Shown here piece after piece: positions 1 through 6,452 of a stretch of 10,904 nucleotides of DNA. A model generated the notes under the pieces. That model was not told where the DNA came from, ran no database searches, and saw nothing but the letters and a program-made list of their open reading frames with translations. How positions within the stretch are numbered: position 1 is the stretch's first letter; the number at the start of each line of letters is the position of its first letter. The stretch covers positions 1 to 10,904 of the forward strand of contig JBARRO010000169.1 in the NCBI GenBank assembly GCA_049644265.1. The letters are read 5' to 3'. The stretch comes from JBARRO01 sp049644265. Lineage in GTDB: Bacteria > Bacteroidota > Ignavibacteria > UBA10030. The position numbers and the translations under genes were made by a program.

Positions 1-3
1 CCT

Positions 4-52
4 CATTGTTCATTGCTCATTGTTCATTGCGCATTGCTCATTGCTCAATTCT
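4..52. repeat. Heptanucleotide tandem repeat, consensus CATTGYT
   Basis: Seven consecutive 7-bp units can be read without a gap: CATTGTT, CATTGCT, CATTGTT, CATTGCG, CATTGCT, CATTGCT, then a decayed CAATTCT. The array may extend beyond the left edge of the window. It overlaps the last codons and stop codon (45-47) of the minus-strand lipoprotein gene, so it forms the 3' boundary of that gene. Framed differently the unit is YTCATTG, which shares a TTCA core with the period-7 arrays at 4882-5027. The repeat is seen directly; its function is unknown. Heptanucleotide STRR arrays are known from cyanobacteria, but I do not claim homology. Confidence 0.9.
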
Positions 53-2414
53 TCCTTATTAACGGCACCTGCGCCATGATGCTCACTTCGAACAACTTAA
101 AGAGCGGGTACTTGAACCGAATTTCCACGATGTTATCTCTGTCCTTCTCCATTTGCACTGGAGTGATTTGCGCTTCGTACTCGTTGTCTGCGGTAGGTGC
201 GACCACGCGCATATGACCTTCCGTCTTGACAACCTTCTTGTTCAAGGTCATTTCCGTAAACCACTGCTCCGGTCCTGCCTTCTCCGCTATCTCCTTGGGC
301 ACTTTGATATTCACGTCGTAGACGGGGAACTTCGCATCTGACTGTATTTTGACGTTCACGCGGAACATGTATTCATTCGAGGACTTTGCTGCCTCGTTAA
401 CCGGCAGGACAAAGAGCCGTCGGTAGTCCTTGGGTTTCGCCAGGGTTTTTGCGACGGTCGGATTGCATTCGTCGATGATGTTCCGCACCGTCCGGTCCTT
501 GCCTTTGTAATACTTCGCATGCTGGAGAATGGCGCGTGCTCTTTCGACACCACTATCCTGGGGTGCACGGGTCAGCTCGCGGAAGATCGGCTTGATGGAA
601 CCCTCCGGGAACCGGTAGTACTTCACCTCACTCAGGTAATCATCAATCGTTTTGCGCTTCTGCGCCAGTCTTGCAGGTGATTCCGAGCTGAAGGTGAGGG
701 TATACACCGGAAGGAATGCTGTGTCGGCATAAAGGGCCGGCACGTCATCGATCGTCGTCTCGTGTTTCGCAATGAAGGCATCTATCCGGTCAAATGACAG
801 TTTCTTCACTTTGTCGAACACTTCCCCTTCCATTGAACGCACGGATTCGAGTTTTTTTTGCGCAATCGACTGGACGTTGAGGTATTCCTTGTCGGCCAGA
901 AGGTCAGAGAGGCCGTCCTCCGACCGTTTCCAGTCCGCATTGCCAATATGTTCACGGATGTCCGCGATATGGTCTTTCAGGACCAGCTCATCGATATCGG
1001 GGTACTGCGCAATGAGGAATGGAAGATCCCGATTGTCGCGCAGGATGGGGATCATACTTTTATAGAACTTCTGCGCGAGGAGTGCGTTGATCATTTCCAC
1101 GGCCTTTGCCGCGCGGCGGTAGTCACCGCGGAGGTCGTTGATCTTTTTCGTGAGGGTGCGGATTTCCTTTGCAAGAAGGGCCGCACTCGCGGTCACTTTG
1201 TAGTTTTCGTATTTTCCGAGAGTAAATTCAGGAATGAGCTTTTCAATCTTATCCAGTTTTGCCAGCAGTTCAGGGTAGAACGTATCCTTCGGCCACGGCA
1301 GTTTCTGGTCAATGGCCGACCGGGTCTCCTCATACTGCTGATTGGCGTTCTTCAACGCGTCGATGGACCCGTTGAAGTCATCCGCATAGTCCCGAATCTC
1401 CTGCAATTCCGCCGGAAGACTCTCGTCGCATGCCTGATAGAATTTCGCAACATCATCCATGGGCGGCTTCAGTTCAATGGTCGAAAGGTCATTCACCTTC
1501 CTGACCTGAGCATCATAGACGGGCAGTGCTTCTTTTAGCCGGCCAACGTATACGGACTTTTCATACTCAAGGATAGCAGCCCGAAATCGGCTTTTCTGGT
1601 CGAGGAATTTTATGAATTCCGGAGCACGGTCCATGAACGCGTTGAAGTCTCCGTGGGTTTCCGCTTCCCCCTGCAAGATCTTGAGAACGGCATCGTAATC
1701 GGACTGGAACCGCATCTCATCTTTCGTATCGTTGTTCAGTCCCACGTACCGCTGATACATCGTATCATTGGACGAGGCAATGTTCGCAGGGAACACGCCC
1801 TCGAGCTTTGCGAGGGCGTTGTTCATATCGGAGACCGCCATGTTCCGCTCACGCAGGTTTTTTTGTTCAGCAGAGACGTCGAACGCTGAAAATGCAAATT
1901 CGGGGCCCATTGCATTGTAGTTGGACCTGTCGACCGTGTTTTCCTCCAGCATCCGACGGTACTCGTCGTATTTATTCTCGACCACATAACGCCATTGAGG
2001 CACATAGCGGTACTGCAGATTCAGCGTCACATCGAAAAATACGGAATCGATGACCCAGTAAAACCACGCGTGCGAGGTGTCAATGGCAAACACGCTCATG
2101 CTGTCATGCGATGAACTTTCATCAGCGATCGGGACGAGCGGTCCGTTGCCATCGTCGAATGTAGCCGTCAAGTAGTTGTGCAACCGCTTTTTCGCAGCCG
2201 TTTCAAGAACAATATAGAAATGATCATCAGCGGGACGCGGAAATTTGATGAAGTACTGTTTTTCCCGCTCCAGAAGGAATTTTTCCTGGTCGTTCCGCAG
2301 CTCGATGAATCCCTTTTCTGCCGGATCAACCGGAGGGATCGGCTCGAGTTCCTTGAACGTGGCACAGCCGGTGAAGACTAGAAGGATACAAGAAAGAACC
2401 AGGCGGGTATTCAT
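45..2414 (-). CDS. Large predicted lipoprotein of unknown function (789 aa)
   Basis: I do not recognise this family. The start at 2414 is chosen because it gives a compact lipoprotein signal (MNTRLVLSCILLVFTGC, lipid-modified Cys17) and has a GGAG ribosome site (2424-2427) 9 nt upstream. A longer reading from 2516 would bury that signal 34 residues inside. The mature protein has an N-terminal part with aromatic, strand-like stretches (about 60-150), a long charged and probably helical or coiled-coil middle (about 175-660, rich in K, E, D, A and L), and a strand-rich C-terminal part (about 665-789, alternating patterns such as YMFRVNVKI and VYDVNIKVP). No catalytic motif is visible. It is likely membrane-anchored in the envelope. 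It lies 98 bp downstream of the GHL10 glycosyl-hydrolase lipoprotein in the same direction, so the two are probably co-transcribed and may act together on the cell wall (inference). A structural, scaffold or regulatory role is more likely than an enzymatic one. Confidence 0.85.
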   Translation of the reverse strand: MNTRLVLSCILLVFTGCATFKELEPIPPVDPAEKGFIELRNDQEKFLLEREKQYFIKFPRPADDHFYIVLETAAKKRLHNYLTATFDDGNGPLVPIADESSSHDSMSVFAIDTSHAWFYWVIDSVFFDVTLNLQYRYVPQWRYVVENKYDEYRRMLEENTVDRSNYNAMGPEFAFSAFDVSAEQKNLRERNMAVSDMNNALAKLEGVFPANIASSNDTMYQRYVGLNNDTKDEMRFQSDYDAVLKILQGEAETHGDFNAFMDRAPEFIKFLDQKSRFRAAILEYEKSVYVGRLKEALPVYDAQVRKVNDLSTIELKPPMDDVAKFYQACDESLPAELQEIRDYADDFNGSIDALKNANQQYEETRSAIDQKLPWPKDTFYPELLAKLDKIEKLIPEFTLGKYENYKVTASAALLAKEIRTLTKKINDLRGDYRRAAKAVEMINALLAQKFYKSMIPILRDNRDLPFLIAQYPDIDELVLKDHIADIREHIGNADWKRSEDGLSDLLADKEYLNVQSIAQKKLESVRSMEGEVFDKVKKLSFDRIDAFIAKHETTIDDVPALYADTAFLPVYTLTFSSESPARLAQKRKTIDDYLSEVKYYRFPEGSIKPIFRELTRAPQDSGVERARAILQHAKYYKGKDRTVRNIIDECNPTVAKTLAKPKDYRRLFVLPVNEAAKSSNEYMFRVNVKIQSDAKFPVYDVNIKVPKEIAEKAGPEQWFTEMTLNKKVVKTEGHMRVVAPTADNEYEAQITPVQMEKDRDNIVEIRFKYPLFKLFEVSIMAQVPLIRKN

Positions 2415-2423
2415 ATGGGAATG

Positions 2424-2427
2424 CTCC
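2424..2427 (-). promoter_or_regulatory. Ribosome binding site deciding the start of the 789-aa lipoprotein
   Basis: The minus strand reads GGAG followed by 9 nt and the ATG at 2414. The alternative ATG at 2516 has no purine-rich sequence ahead of it. This supports the shorter reading whose N terminus is a lipoprotein signal. Confidence 0.6.
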
Positions 2428-2512
2428 AATGTTCTCGTTGAAAATAATATAGAAAGATTACGGACGAGGTCAAATTTCGGTGTCCATCCCTGTGCATCCG
2501 AGCATCCTTGAT

Positions 2513-4090
2513 TCATTGTGGGAGCATCTGGACTGTCGGAGGTGCAATGAACCGCAGAACAGGATCACTCTCGTTGCCAAGGCGGTCCACGCTGGTGACG
2601 GAGACGCGCTGAAGAGAATCCGTTCTCTCGACAGGAGATTCATCGCGGCGACGCCCACGCGGTTGTTCCTTGACGACACGCGTCAGTGGCAACGCAAACG
2701 ACCGGTCGTTCTTGTTAAACACGCTGTACTCCCACAACTTGTTGTATTGATAGTAGACGACCCAGCGAAAAACATCCTGCGTCGCGTCGGGAGACCATGT
2801 AACATGAATCGTGTCGTTGGTGGTCGACGTTTCAAGTAGCGGCGCGGCCGGGATACGATCATTCAGCCAGGGAGACGGAGGAACGAGTGCGGCCCGCCGG
2901 TACGGACCGTTTTTCAAACCGGAGTTCAAGAAGCTCGTGTCCTTCATGAACGTTTTCATGCTGAAGTGAATGTGCCCCGGATTGTCGGGAACAAAACCGC
3001 GGGCAACCATGATCTCGTTGAAGTTCTCGTCCACCCCCTTCTCACTGTTCATTCTTCCCGTGTAGAGCCCCGGCCAAAGATTACGACTCTTGGTATTCTC
3101 CTTTGCCCACCATCCGAGGAGGACAGGATAACTCTGGGGAATCTGATTGATGGGCCAGTAGAGCTGCGGGGACAGGTAATCCACCCATCCTTCATTCCAC
3201 CAGAGCCGTGCGTCTGCGTAGAGGCCGCTGTATTGATCGAACCCGGAAATCGAGGGCGGGTTTGTGGGACGCCAGATACCAAACGGGCTTATCCCAAACT
3301 TGACGAACGGTTTTTCCTTCTTGATCCCGTCATACACACGCTTGATAAATGTGTTCACACCTGCCCGGCGCCAGTCCTCCCGTGAAAGCGAGCCGCCGGT
3401 TTTTGTGTATTGATCCCAACTTTCATCGTCCGGAAAATTTCCGTTTCCGTACGGATAGAAATAATCATCGAAATGCACGCCATCGACATCATACCGGCGG
3501 ACGACGTCCATGATCACGCTGTACGAGTGGTCCTGAGTCTCCTGTTTTGAAGGATCGAGCCAGTAGGTGCCACCGGCAAGTTCTTTTGCGAGACCCGGTT
3601 TCTTCCGAACGATGGAGCTGTCGGTGATCGGTCCCCCTTTTGCCATATGCGCGCGGTAGGGATTGAACCAGGCATGCAGCTCAAGTCCCCGATTATGTGC
3701 TTGTTCGACCCAGAACGCAAGAGGGTCGTAGTACGGGTCCGGAGCTTTGCCTTGCGATCCTGTGAGGTAGTAGGACCACGGTTCGATCTGACTCGCGTAC
3801 ATCGCATCGCAGTGGGGACGGACCTGAAACACGATGGCGTTCAGTCCCACGGTTGCAGCAGTGTCGAGAATGGCCAGTGCTTCCTTTTGTTGTTCTTCAG
3901 TCGTCAAACCCGGTTTGCTCGGCCAGTCTATGTTGTCGACCGTGGCAACCCACACAGCACGAAACTCGCGGTCCGCACGCGGCATTTCCTGCGATAATGC
4001 ACGATCTCCAGTGGGTCTGGATGTGGCACAACCGGAGACAAGGGCGATCATCGAAGAAAATACAAAGATCGGTAAGCGGCTGGTTTGCAT
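2513..4090 (-). CDS. GHL10-family (DigH/YddW-like) glycosyl hydrolase lipoprotein
   Basis: The N terminus is a lipoprotein signal ending LVSGC (Cys21). Residues about 41-345 match the glycosyl-hydrolase-like GHL10 family (PF02638, formerly DUF187). Hallmarks are EFRAVWVATVDNIDWPS (42-58), VFQVRPHCDAMY (87-98), LHAWFNPYRAH (138-148), the acidic VDGVHFDDYFYPYG (202-215, Asp208/Asp209), FGISPFGIWRP (265-275) and DYLSPQLYWP (304-313). The fold is a TIM barrel. Known of the family: E. coli DigH (YddW), an outer-membrane lipoprotein, cleaves peptidoglycan glycan strands stripped of stem peptides. Inferred here: a similar envelope role. Residues about 415-515 look like a fibronectin-III-type module (HVTWSPD...VVYYQYN...VSVTSVDRLGNES), possibly for binding. 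The start has only a weak GGA about 7 nt upstream. The next gene follows in the same direction. The substrate is unproven; polysaccharide other than peptidoglycan is possible. Confidence 0.9.
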   Translation of the reverse strand: MQTSRLPIFVFSSMIALVSGCATSRPTGDRALSQEMPRADREFRAVWVATVDNIDWPSKPGLTTEEQQKEALAILDTAATVGLNAIVFQVRPHCDAMYASQIEPWSYYLTGSQGKAPDPYYDPLAFWVEQAHNRGLELHAWFNPYRAHMAKGGPITDSSIVRKKPGLAKELAGGTYWLDPSKQETQDHSYSVIMDVVRRYDVDGVHFDDYFYPYGNGNFPDDESWDQYTKTGGSLSREDWRRAGVNTFIKRVYDGIKKEKPFVKFGISPFGIWRPTNPPSISGFDQYSGLYADARLWWNEGWVDYLSPQLYWPINQIPQSYPVLLGWWAKENTKSRNLWPGLYTGRMNSEKGVDENFNEIMVARGFVPDNPGHIHFSMKTFMKDTSFLNSGLKNGPYRRAALVPPSPWLNDRIPAAPLLETSTTNDTIHVTWSPDATQDVFRWVVYYQYNKLWEYSVFNKNDRSFALPLTRVVKEQPRGRRRDESPVERTDSLQRVSVTSVDRLGNESDPVLRFIAPPTVQMLPQ

Positions 4091-4403
4091 GAGATTTTCC
4101 GGGGATGGTGAAGGTGGTGCAACAAACTACTCTACGAATGGTTGAAAGGCAAGGAGGAAACACGAATAACACGCCTGTCTGCCCGCCCCAGAGAGTTCGA
4201 AGTGGCAGCCGGGCCTGCCGAAACGAGTGTACGATGTTCGAGATTCTGCACACACTCCGGCCTGCCCGCCGAACTTGATCCTAGAGGCAAGCGAGCACGC
4301 AGGCACGAAGAACACGAAGGGAAATCAAGAGCGACGGTCCTTCGGTACAGGGAGTTAATATCAGAAATGCGAATTAGACGGATGCACGGTGAGCGATCAA
4401 CAG
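4091..4403. other. Gene-free spacer with worn direct repeats
   Basis: No convincing gene lies here on either strand. A 9-bp motif recurs: CACGAATAA followed by CACG at 4161-4173, and CACGAAGAA CACGAAGGG at 4304-4321. A second motif recurs: CTGCCCGCC at 4178-4186 and 4262-4270, and GGCCTGCC...GAA at 4212-4222 and 4259-4273. This looks like debris of dispersed intergenic repeats. The promoter of the GHL10 gene must lie in or near this stretch, but I see no clear sigma-70 or Bacteroidota TAnnTTTG-type element. I see no classical terminator for the upstream small gene. Confidence 0.5.
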
Positions 4404-4877
4404 TTAGCGCCGTTGGAAGATTGGCAAGCCAACTTCTTTAGCTACAGAGAGCGACAATCTCCTCCCAGCACGGCTGAAACTCCAATAGAAAAGGAACTGA
4501 ACGGCATGGTCTTTACGAATGGACCTGATTGCCTGAACCATGAGCTTCGATGCCACCCGCTTCTTACGGTATTCTGGCAAGACAAGGGCCGAGCACAAGT
4601 AGAGGGCGTCATATTGCGTGCCGATCGGCGTTTTTCTCAAGAGCTCTTTTTCGCTGATTTTCTTTTGAAGAAACAAATCCATGAGTCGTTTTGTGGTAGG
4701 GAAAATCAGCATCCACGCGATAGGACCTTCTTTTGTCCTTCGCTCGGTGAGAGTGGCAGGATGGATTTTTGATAGTCGGGTCATCGTCCTCTGTGAGACC
4801 GAGATTTGGGACGGGTCACTGCGAGTGTCGAAGACCTTCTGAACAAGGTCGATCATGCGCTGCAAATTCGTGAGCAA
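4404..4877 (-). CDS. Small GNAT-fold acetyltransferase-like protein with altered P-loop
   Basis: The 157-residue reading starts at TTG 4877. An ATG at 4856 would give 150 residues; neither has a clear ribosome site. The strand LYLCSALVLPEYR (92-104) followed by KKRVASKLMVQAIRSI (105-120) has the layout of GNAT motif A, the beta-4/alpha-3 pyrophosphate loop that binds acetyl-CoA. A second strand, HAVQFLFYWSF (124-134), follows, as expected for beta-5. The usual loop is R/Q-x-x-G-x-A; here it is R104-K-K-R107-V-A, so the central glycine is replaced by arginine (CGG where GGG would be glycine). Total length fits a single GNAT domain. There is no signal peptide, so it is cytoplasmic, unlike all its neighbours. 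Substrate is unknown. It may be inactive, or bind another ligand. The gene begins 5 bp from the period-7 repeat tract and is divergent from the zinc-enzyme gene. Confidence 0.65.
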   Translation of the reverse strand: MLTNLQRMIDLVQKVFDTRSDPSQISVSQRTMTRLSKIHPATLTERRTKEGPIAWMLIFPTTKRLMDLFLQKKISEKELLRKTPIGTQYDALYLCSALVLPEYRKKRVASKLMVQAIRSIRKDHAVQFLFYWSFSRAGRRLSLSVAKEVGLPIFQRR

Positions 4878-4881
4878 GAAG

Positions 4882-4951
4882 AGTTTGGAGTTTAAAGTTT
4901 AAAGTTCAAGGTTCACAGTTCAAGGTTCTGTATTCTGAATTCTGAACTCCT
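4882..4951. repeat. Degenerate heptanucleotide tandem repeat, about ten units (GTTCA core)
   Basis: Ten 7-bp units read in phase: AGTTTGG, AGTTTAA, AGTTTAA, AGTTCAA, GGTTCAC, AGTTCAA, GGTTCTG, TATTCTG, AATTCTG, AACTCCT. Neighbouring units resemble one another more than distant units, so the array drifts gradually, as expected from slippage plus mutation. It starts 5 bp from the putative TTG start of the minus-strand GNAT-like gene and so occupies its 5' region. Function unknown. Confidence 0.85.
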
Positions 4952-4965
4952 ATATGCCATCTATT

Positions 4966-5027
4966 CATCTTTCACTTTTCACTATTACTATTCACCACTC
5001 ACCATCCACCCTTCACCATTTACTATC
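4966..5027. repeat. Degenerate heptanucleotide tandem repeat, about nine units (CACYATT)
   Basis: Units read CATCTTT, CACTTTT, CACTATT, ACTATT (one base short), CACCACT, CACCATC, CACCCTT, CACCATT, TACTATC. The first unit begins exactly twelve repeat lengths after 4882, so this array is in the same 7-bp phase as the preceding one; the two intervening units are unrecognisable. Framed as TTCACYA it shares the TTCA core of the other arrays. The tract is an almost pure pyrimidine-plus-A strand. It lies upstream of the zinc-enzyme gene, in the divergent promoter region. Confidence 0.85.
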
Positions 5028-5066
5028 TCCTCAAATTTACACTATTTCATCGTTAAAAGGTCACAT

Positions 5067-5087
5067 AACAATGCCAAGTACATTGTT
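5067..5087. repeat. Perfect 7-bp inverted repeat, 7-nt spacer
   Basis: AACAATG at 5067-5073 is matched by its reverse complement CATTGTT at 5081-5087 around CCAAGTA. It could be a small hairpin or a dimeric operator upstream of the zinc-enzyme gene. The left arm contains the ATG (5071) of a possible leader ORF. The right arm is identical to one unit of the repeat at 4-10. The match is exact; any function is inference. Confidence 0.5.
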
Positions 5088-5139
5088 TCCCGAGGGCTTC
5101 TTCCGTAAATTAATAATCCTTACTGAGGACTCGGATTGA
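5071..5139 (+). CDS. Possible 22-codon leader peptide upstream of the zinc enzyme
   Basis: ATG at 5071 opens a 22-residue reading frame (MPSTLFPEGFFRKLIILTED, then SD) ending in TGA at 5137-5139. An AAAGG sequence (5056-5060) sits 10 nt upstream, a plausible though slightly distant ribosome site. The stop overlaps the TTG start (5136) of the next gene as TTGA, an arrangement allowing translational coupling. The peptide has no recognisable motif and the frame is short enough to occur by chance, so this is a tentative call. It could instead be plain 5' untranslated region. Confidence 0.2.
   Translation: MPSTLFPEGFFRKLIILTEDSD
5125..5129 (+). promoter_or_regulatory. Ribosome binding site GAGGA of the zinc enzyme
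   Basis: GAGGA lies 6 nt before the TTG at 5136 and 12 nt before the in-frame ATG at 5142. Its spacing favours TTG; the usual codon preference favours ATG. The two starts differ by two residues and leave the signal peptide intact either way. Confidence 0.45.
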
Positions 5140-6272
5140 GTATGGTATTGAAGCGAATAGGAACGATTGGATTTGCGTTGGTTGCCCTGACTGTCTTGTC
5201 CGGCTGGGGGAGTGTTGGACACAAGTTTATCAATCGCAACATGACCCTCCATCTCCCGCCGGAGATGCTGGGGTTCATCCAGAGGATACAGTTTCTTGGC
5301 GACAACGCGAGCGTGGCGGACAACCGCAAGAGCAGCGATCCTACGGAGGGACCGAAGCACTTCATGGATATCGACGACTATCCGGAATTTGCAGCGCACT
5401 CTGTCTTTCACAACCTCGATTCTCTCGTCCAAAAATACGGCGCAACCCGCGTCTATGATAACGGTATCAGTCCTTTTGCCACCCTCTGGGCAGTAGATTC
5501 TCTGACGGCTCAAATGAAACGAGGAGATTGGACAAAAGCGTGGTCGACAGCAGCGGACCTTGGGCACTATGTGGGCGACCAGCACCAGCCACTCCATAAC
5601 GCAAAGAACTACGACGGTCAGTACACCGGGAACTCGGGAATCCATTCGCGCTACGAGTCGAGCATGATTTCCACCTACCAGGGCCAACTCGTCGTCACTC
5701 CGTCATCGGTGAAGTACATCGACAAACCGATCGAGTTCATTTTCGACTGCGTTTATACCTCAAACGCATTTGTCGACTCGGTGCTTGCTGCAGACAACTA
5801 TGCAAAACAGGTCTCTGGCTGGAGCGGTTCGGGGAGCGCCCCGGCATCTTATTATACAGCCCTGTGGGGCCGGTGCAAGTCCTTCACCCTTCTCCAAATG
5901 CAGCAGGCTACCGAACATTTCGCTTCTCTGCTATATACAGCATGGGTCAACGCCGGAAGCCCTCCCATTCCCGGTGTCGCGGCAGCTGGGATAATCTCGG
6001 CCACACCAGGCACGATTGTGCTCGGCCAGAATTATCCGAACCCGTTTAATCTGGAGACAGCGATCAGCTATCAGCTTTCAGCAACCAGTTTTGTGCGACT
6101 TGGTATTCTCGATATGCAAGGCCGCAAAGTGGCGACAATCGTCAACGAAGAACAGCCGGCTGGCACTTACACTCGGAGATGGAATGCGGGAGGAATGCCG
6201 AGCGGGGTGTATTTCTGCATGTTGCAGGCGGGAGGGTTTACGGTGACGAGGAAATTGGTGTTGATAAAATAG
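5136..6272 (+). CDS. Secreted zinc phospholipase C / S1-P1 nuclease superfamily enzyme with T9SS sorting domain
   Basis: The protein has a signal peptide (KR then a hydrophobic stretch, residues 6-23) that should be cut just before Trp24, because this superfamily uses the N-terminal tryptophan as a zinc ligand. All nine expected trinuclear zinc ligands can be placed: Trp24, His29, Asp62 (VADNRK), His75 (KHFMD), His144, Asp148 and His154 (GHYVGDQHQPLH), His170 and Glu174 (GIHSRYE). The Trp-to-His spacing of five is P1-nuclease-like; the last ligand being Glu is B. cereus phospholipase C-like (PF00882). Residues about 290-378 are a Por/T9SS type A sorting domain (LGQNYPNPFN 296-305, SGVYF, KLVLIK end), so it is exported, then carried across the outer membrane and released or anchored outside. 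The reaction is phosphodiester or phosphate-monoester hydrolysis on nucleic acid or phospholipid; which one cannot be told from sequence. The start is TTG 5136 or ATG 5142. It is a single-gene unit, convergent with the S9 peptidase. Confidence 0.92.
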   Translation: MSMVLKRIGTIGFALVALTVLSGWGSVGHKFINRNMTLHLPPEMLGFIQRIQFLGDNASVADNRKSSDPTEGPKHFMDIDDYPEFAAHSVFHNLDSLVQKYGATRVYDNGISPFATLWAVDSLTAQMKRGDWTKAWSTAADLGHYVGDQHQPLHNAKNYDGQYTGNSGIHSRYESSMISTYQGQLVVTPSSVKYIDKPIEFIFDCVYTSNAFVDSVLAADNYAKQVSGWSGSGSAPASYYTALWGRCKSFTLLQMQQATEHFASLLYTAWVNAGSPPIPGVAAAGIISATPGTIVLGQNYPNPFNLETAISYQLSATSFVRLGILDMQGRKVATIVNEEQPAGTYTRRWNAGGMPSGVYFCMLQAGGFTVTRKLVLIK

Positions 6273-6366
6273 CTGTGCGGTTAGCGATTGGTTGTGAGCT
6301 GAACCAGTTCAAAGAATATCAGCCGCGTCGCCATCATCCGTTCTGCATCCACACCCCTATCACCCT

Positions 6367-6396
6367 GGTAGCCTACAGCTGAAGTTGTGGGCTACC
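6367..6396. terminator. 11-bp hairpin between convergent genes, possible terminator or REP-like element
   Basis: The left arm 6367-6377 (GGTAGCCTACA) pairs with 6386-6396 (TGTGGGCTACC) through one G-T wobble, leaving an 8-nt loop. It sits in the 180-bp gap between the stop of the zinc-enzyme gene (6272) and the stop of the S9 peptidase gene (6453), where a two-way terminator would be expected. No T-run follows on either strand, so it is not a textbook intrinsic terminator. The GTAG foot and compact palindrome also resemble REP elements, but only one copy is visible. The rest of 6273-6452 shows nothing I can name. Confidence 0.4.
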
Positions 6397-6452
6397 CGTC
6401 AAATGCTTGAAATTATCACTCCGAACCGTCGAACGAGGCTAAACGTTGGGTA

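Noticed and set aside
858..1538. 226-codon open frame on the plus strand inside the lipoprotein gene
   Set aside because: It is antisense to a well-supported gene and its translation shows no domain, signal peptide or low-complexity pattern of a real protein.
2415..2516. In-frame N-terminal extension of the 789-aa lipoprotein starting at 2516, with an ATGA overlap onto the stop of the GHL10 gene
   Set aside because: The overlap looks like translational coupling, but there is no ribosome site at 2516 and the extra 34 residues would place the lipoprotein signal internally. The ATG at 2414 has GGAG and a proper lipobox.
4882..5027. CRISPR array
   Set aside because: The repeat unit is 7 bp with no spacers, and no cas gene is present.
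5083..5111. Sigma-70-like promoter TTGTTT, 17 nt, TAAATT ahead of the zinc enzyme
   Set aside because: Only 3 of 6 and 4 of 6 matches to consensus in an AT-rich stretch, and promoters in this phylum often differ; too weak to list as a feature.
4954..5139. 61-codon frame running through the CACYATT repeats
   Set aside because: Its first half is only translated repeat (Ser, His, Thr-rich), with no ribosome site; only the last 22 codons from 5071 are kept as a tentative leader.
5061..5687. 208-codon open frame on the minus strand across the zinc-enzyme gene
   Set aside because: It is antisense to a gene with nine placed zinc ligands and has no recognisable features of its own.
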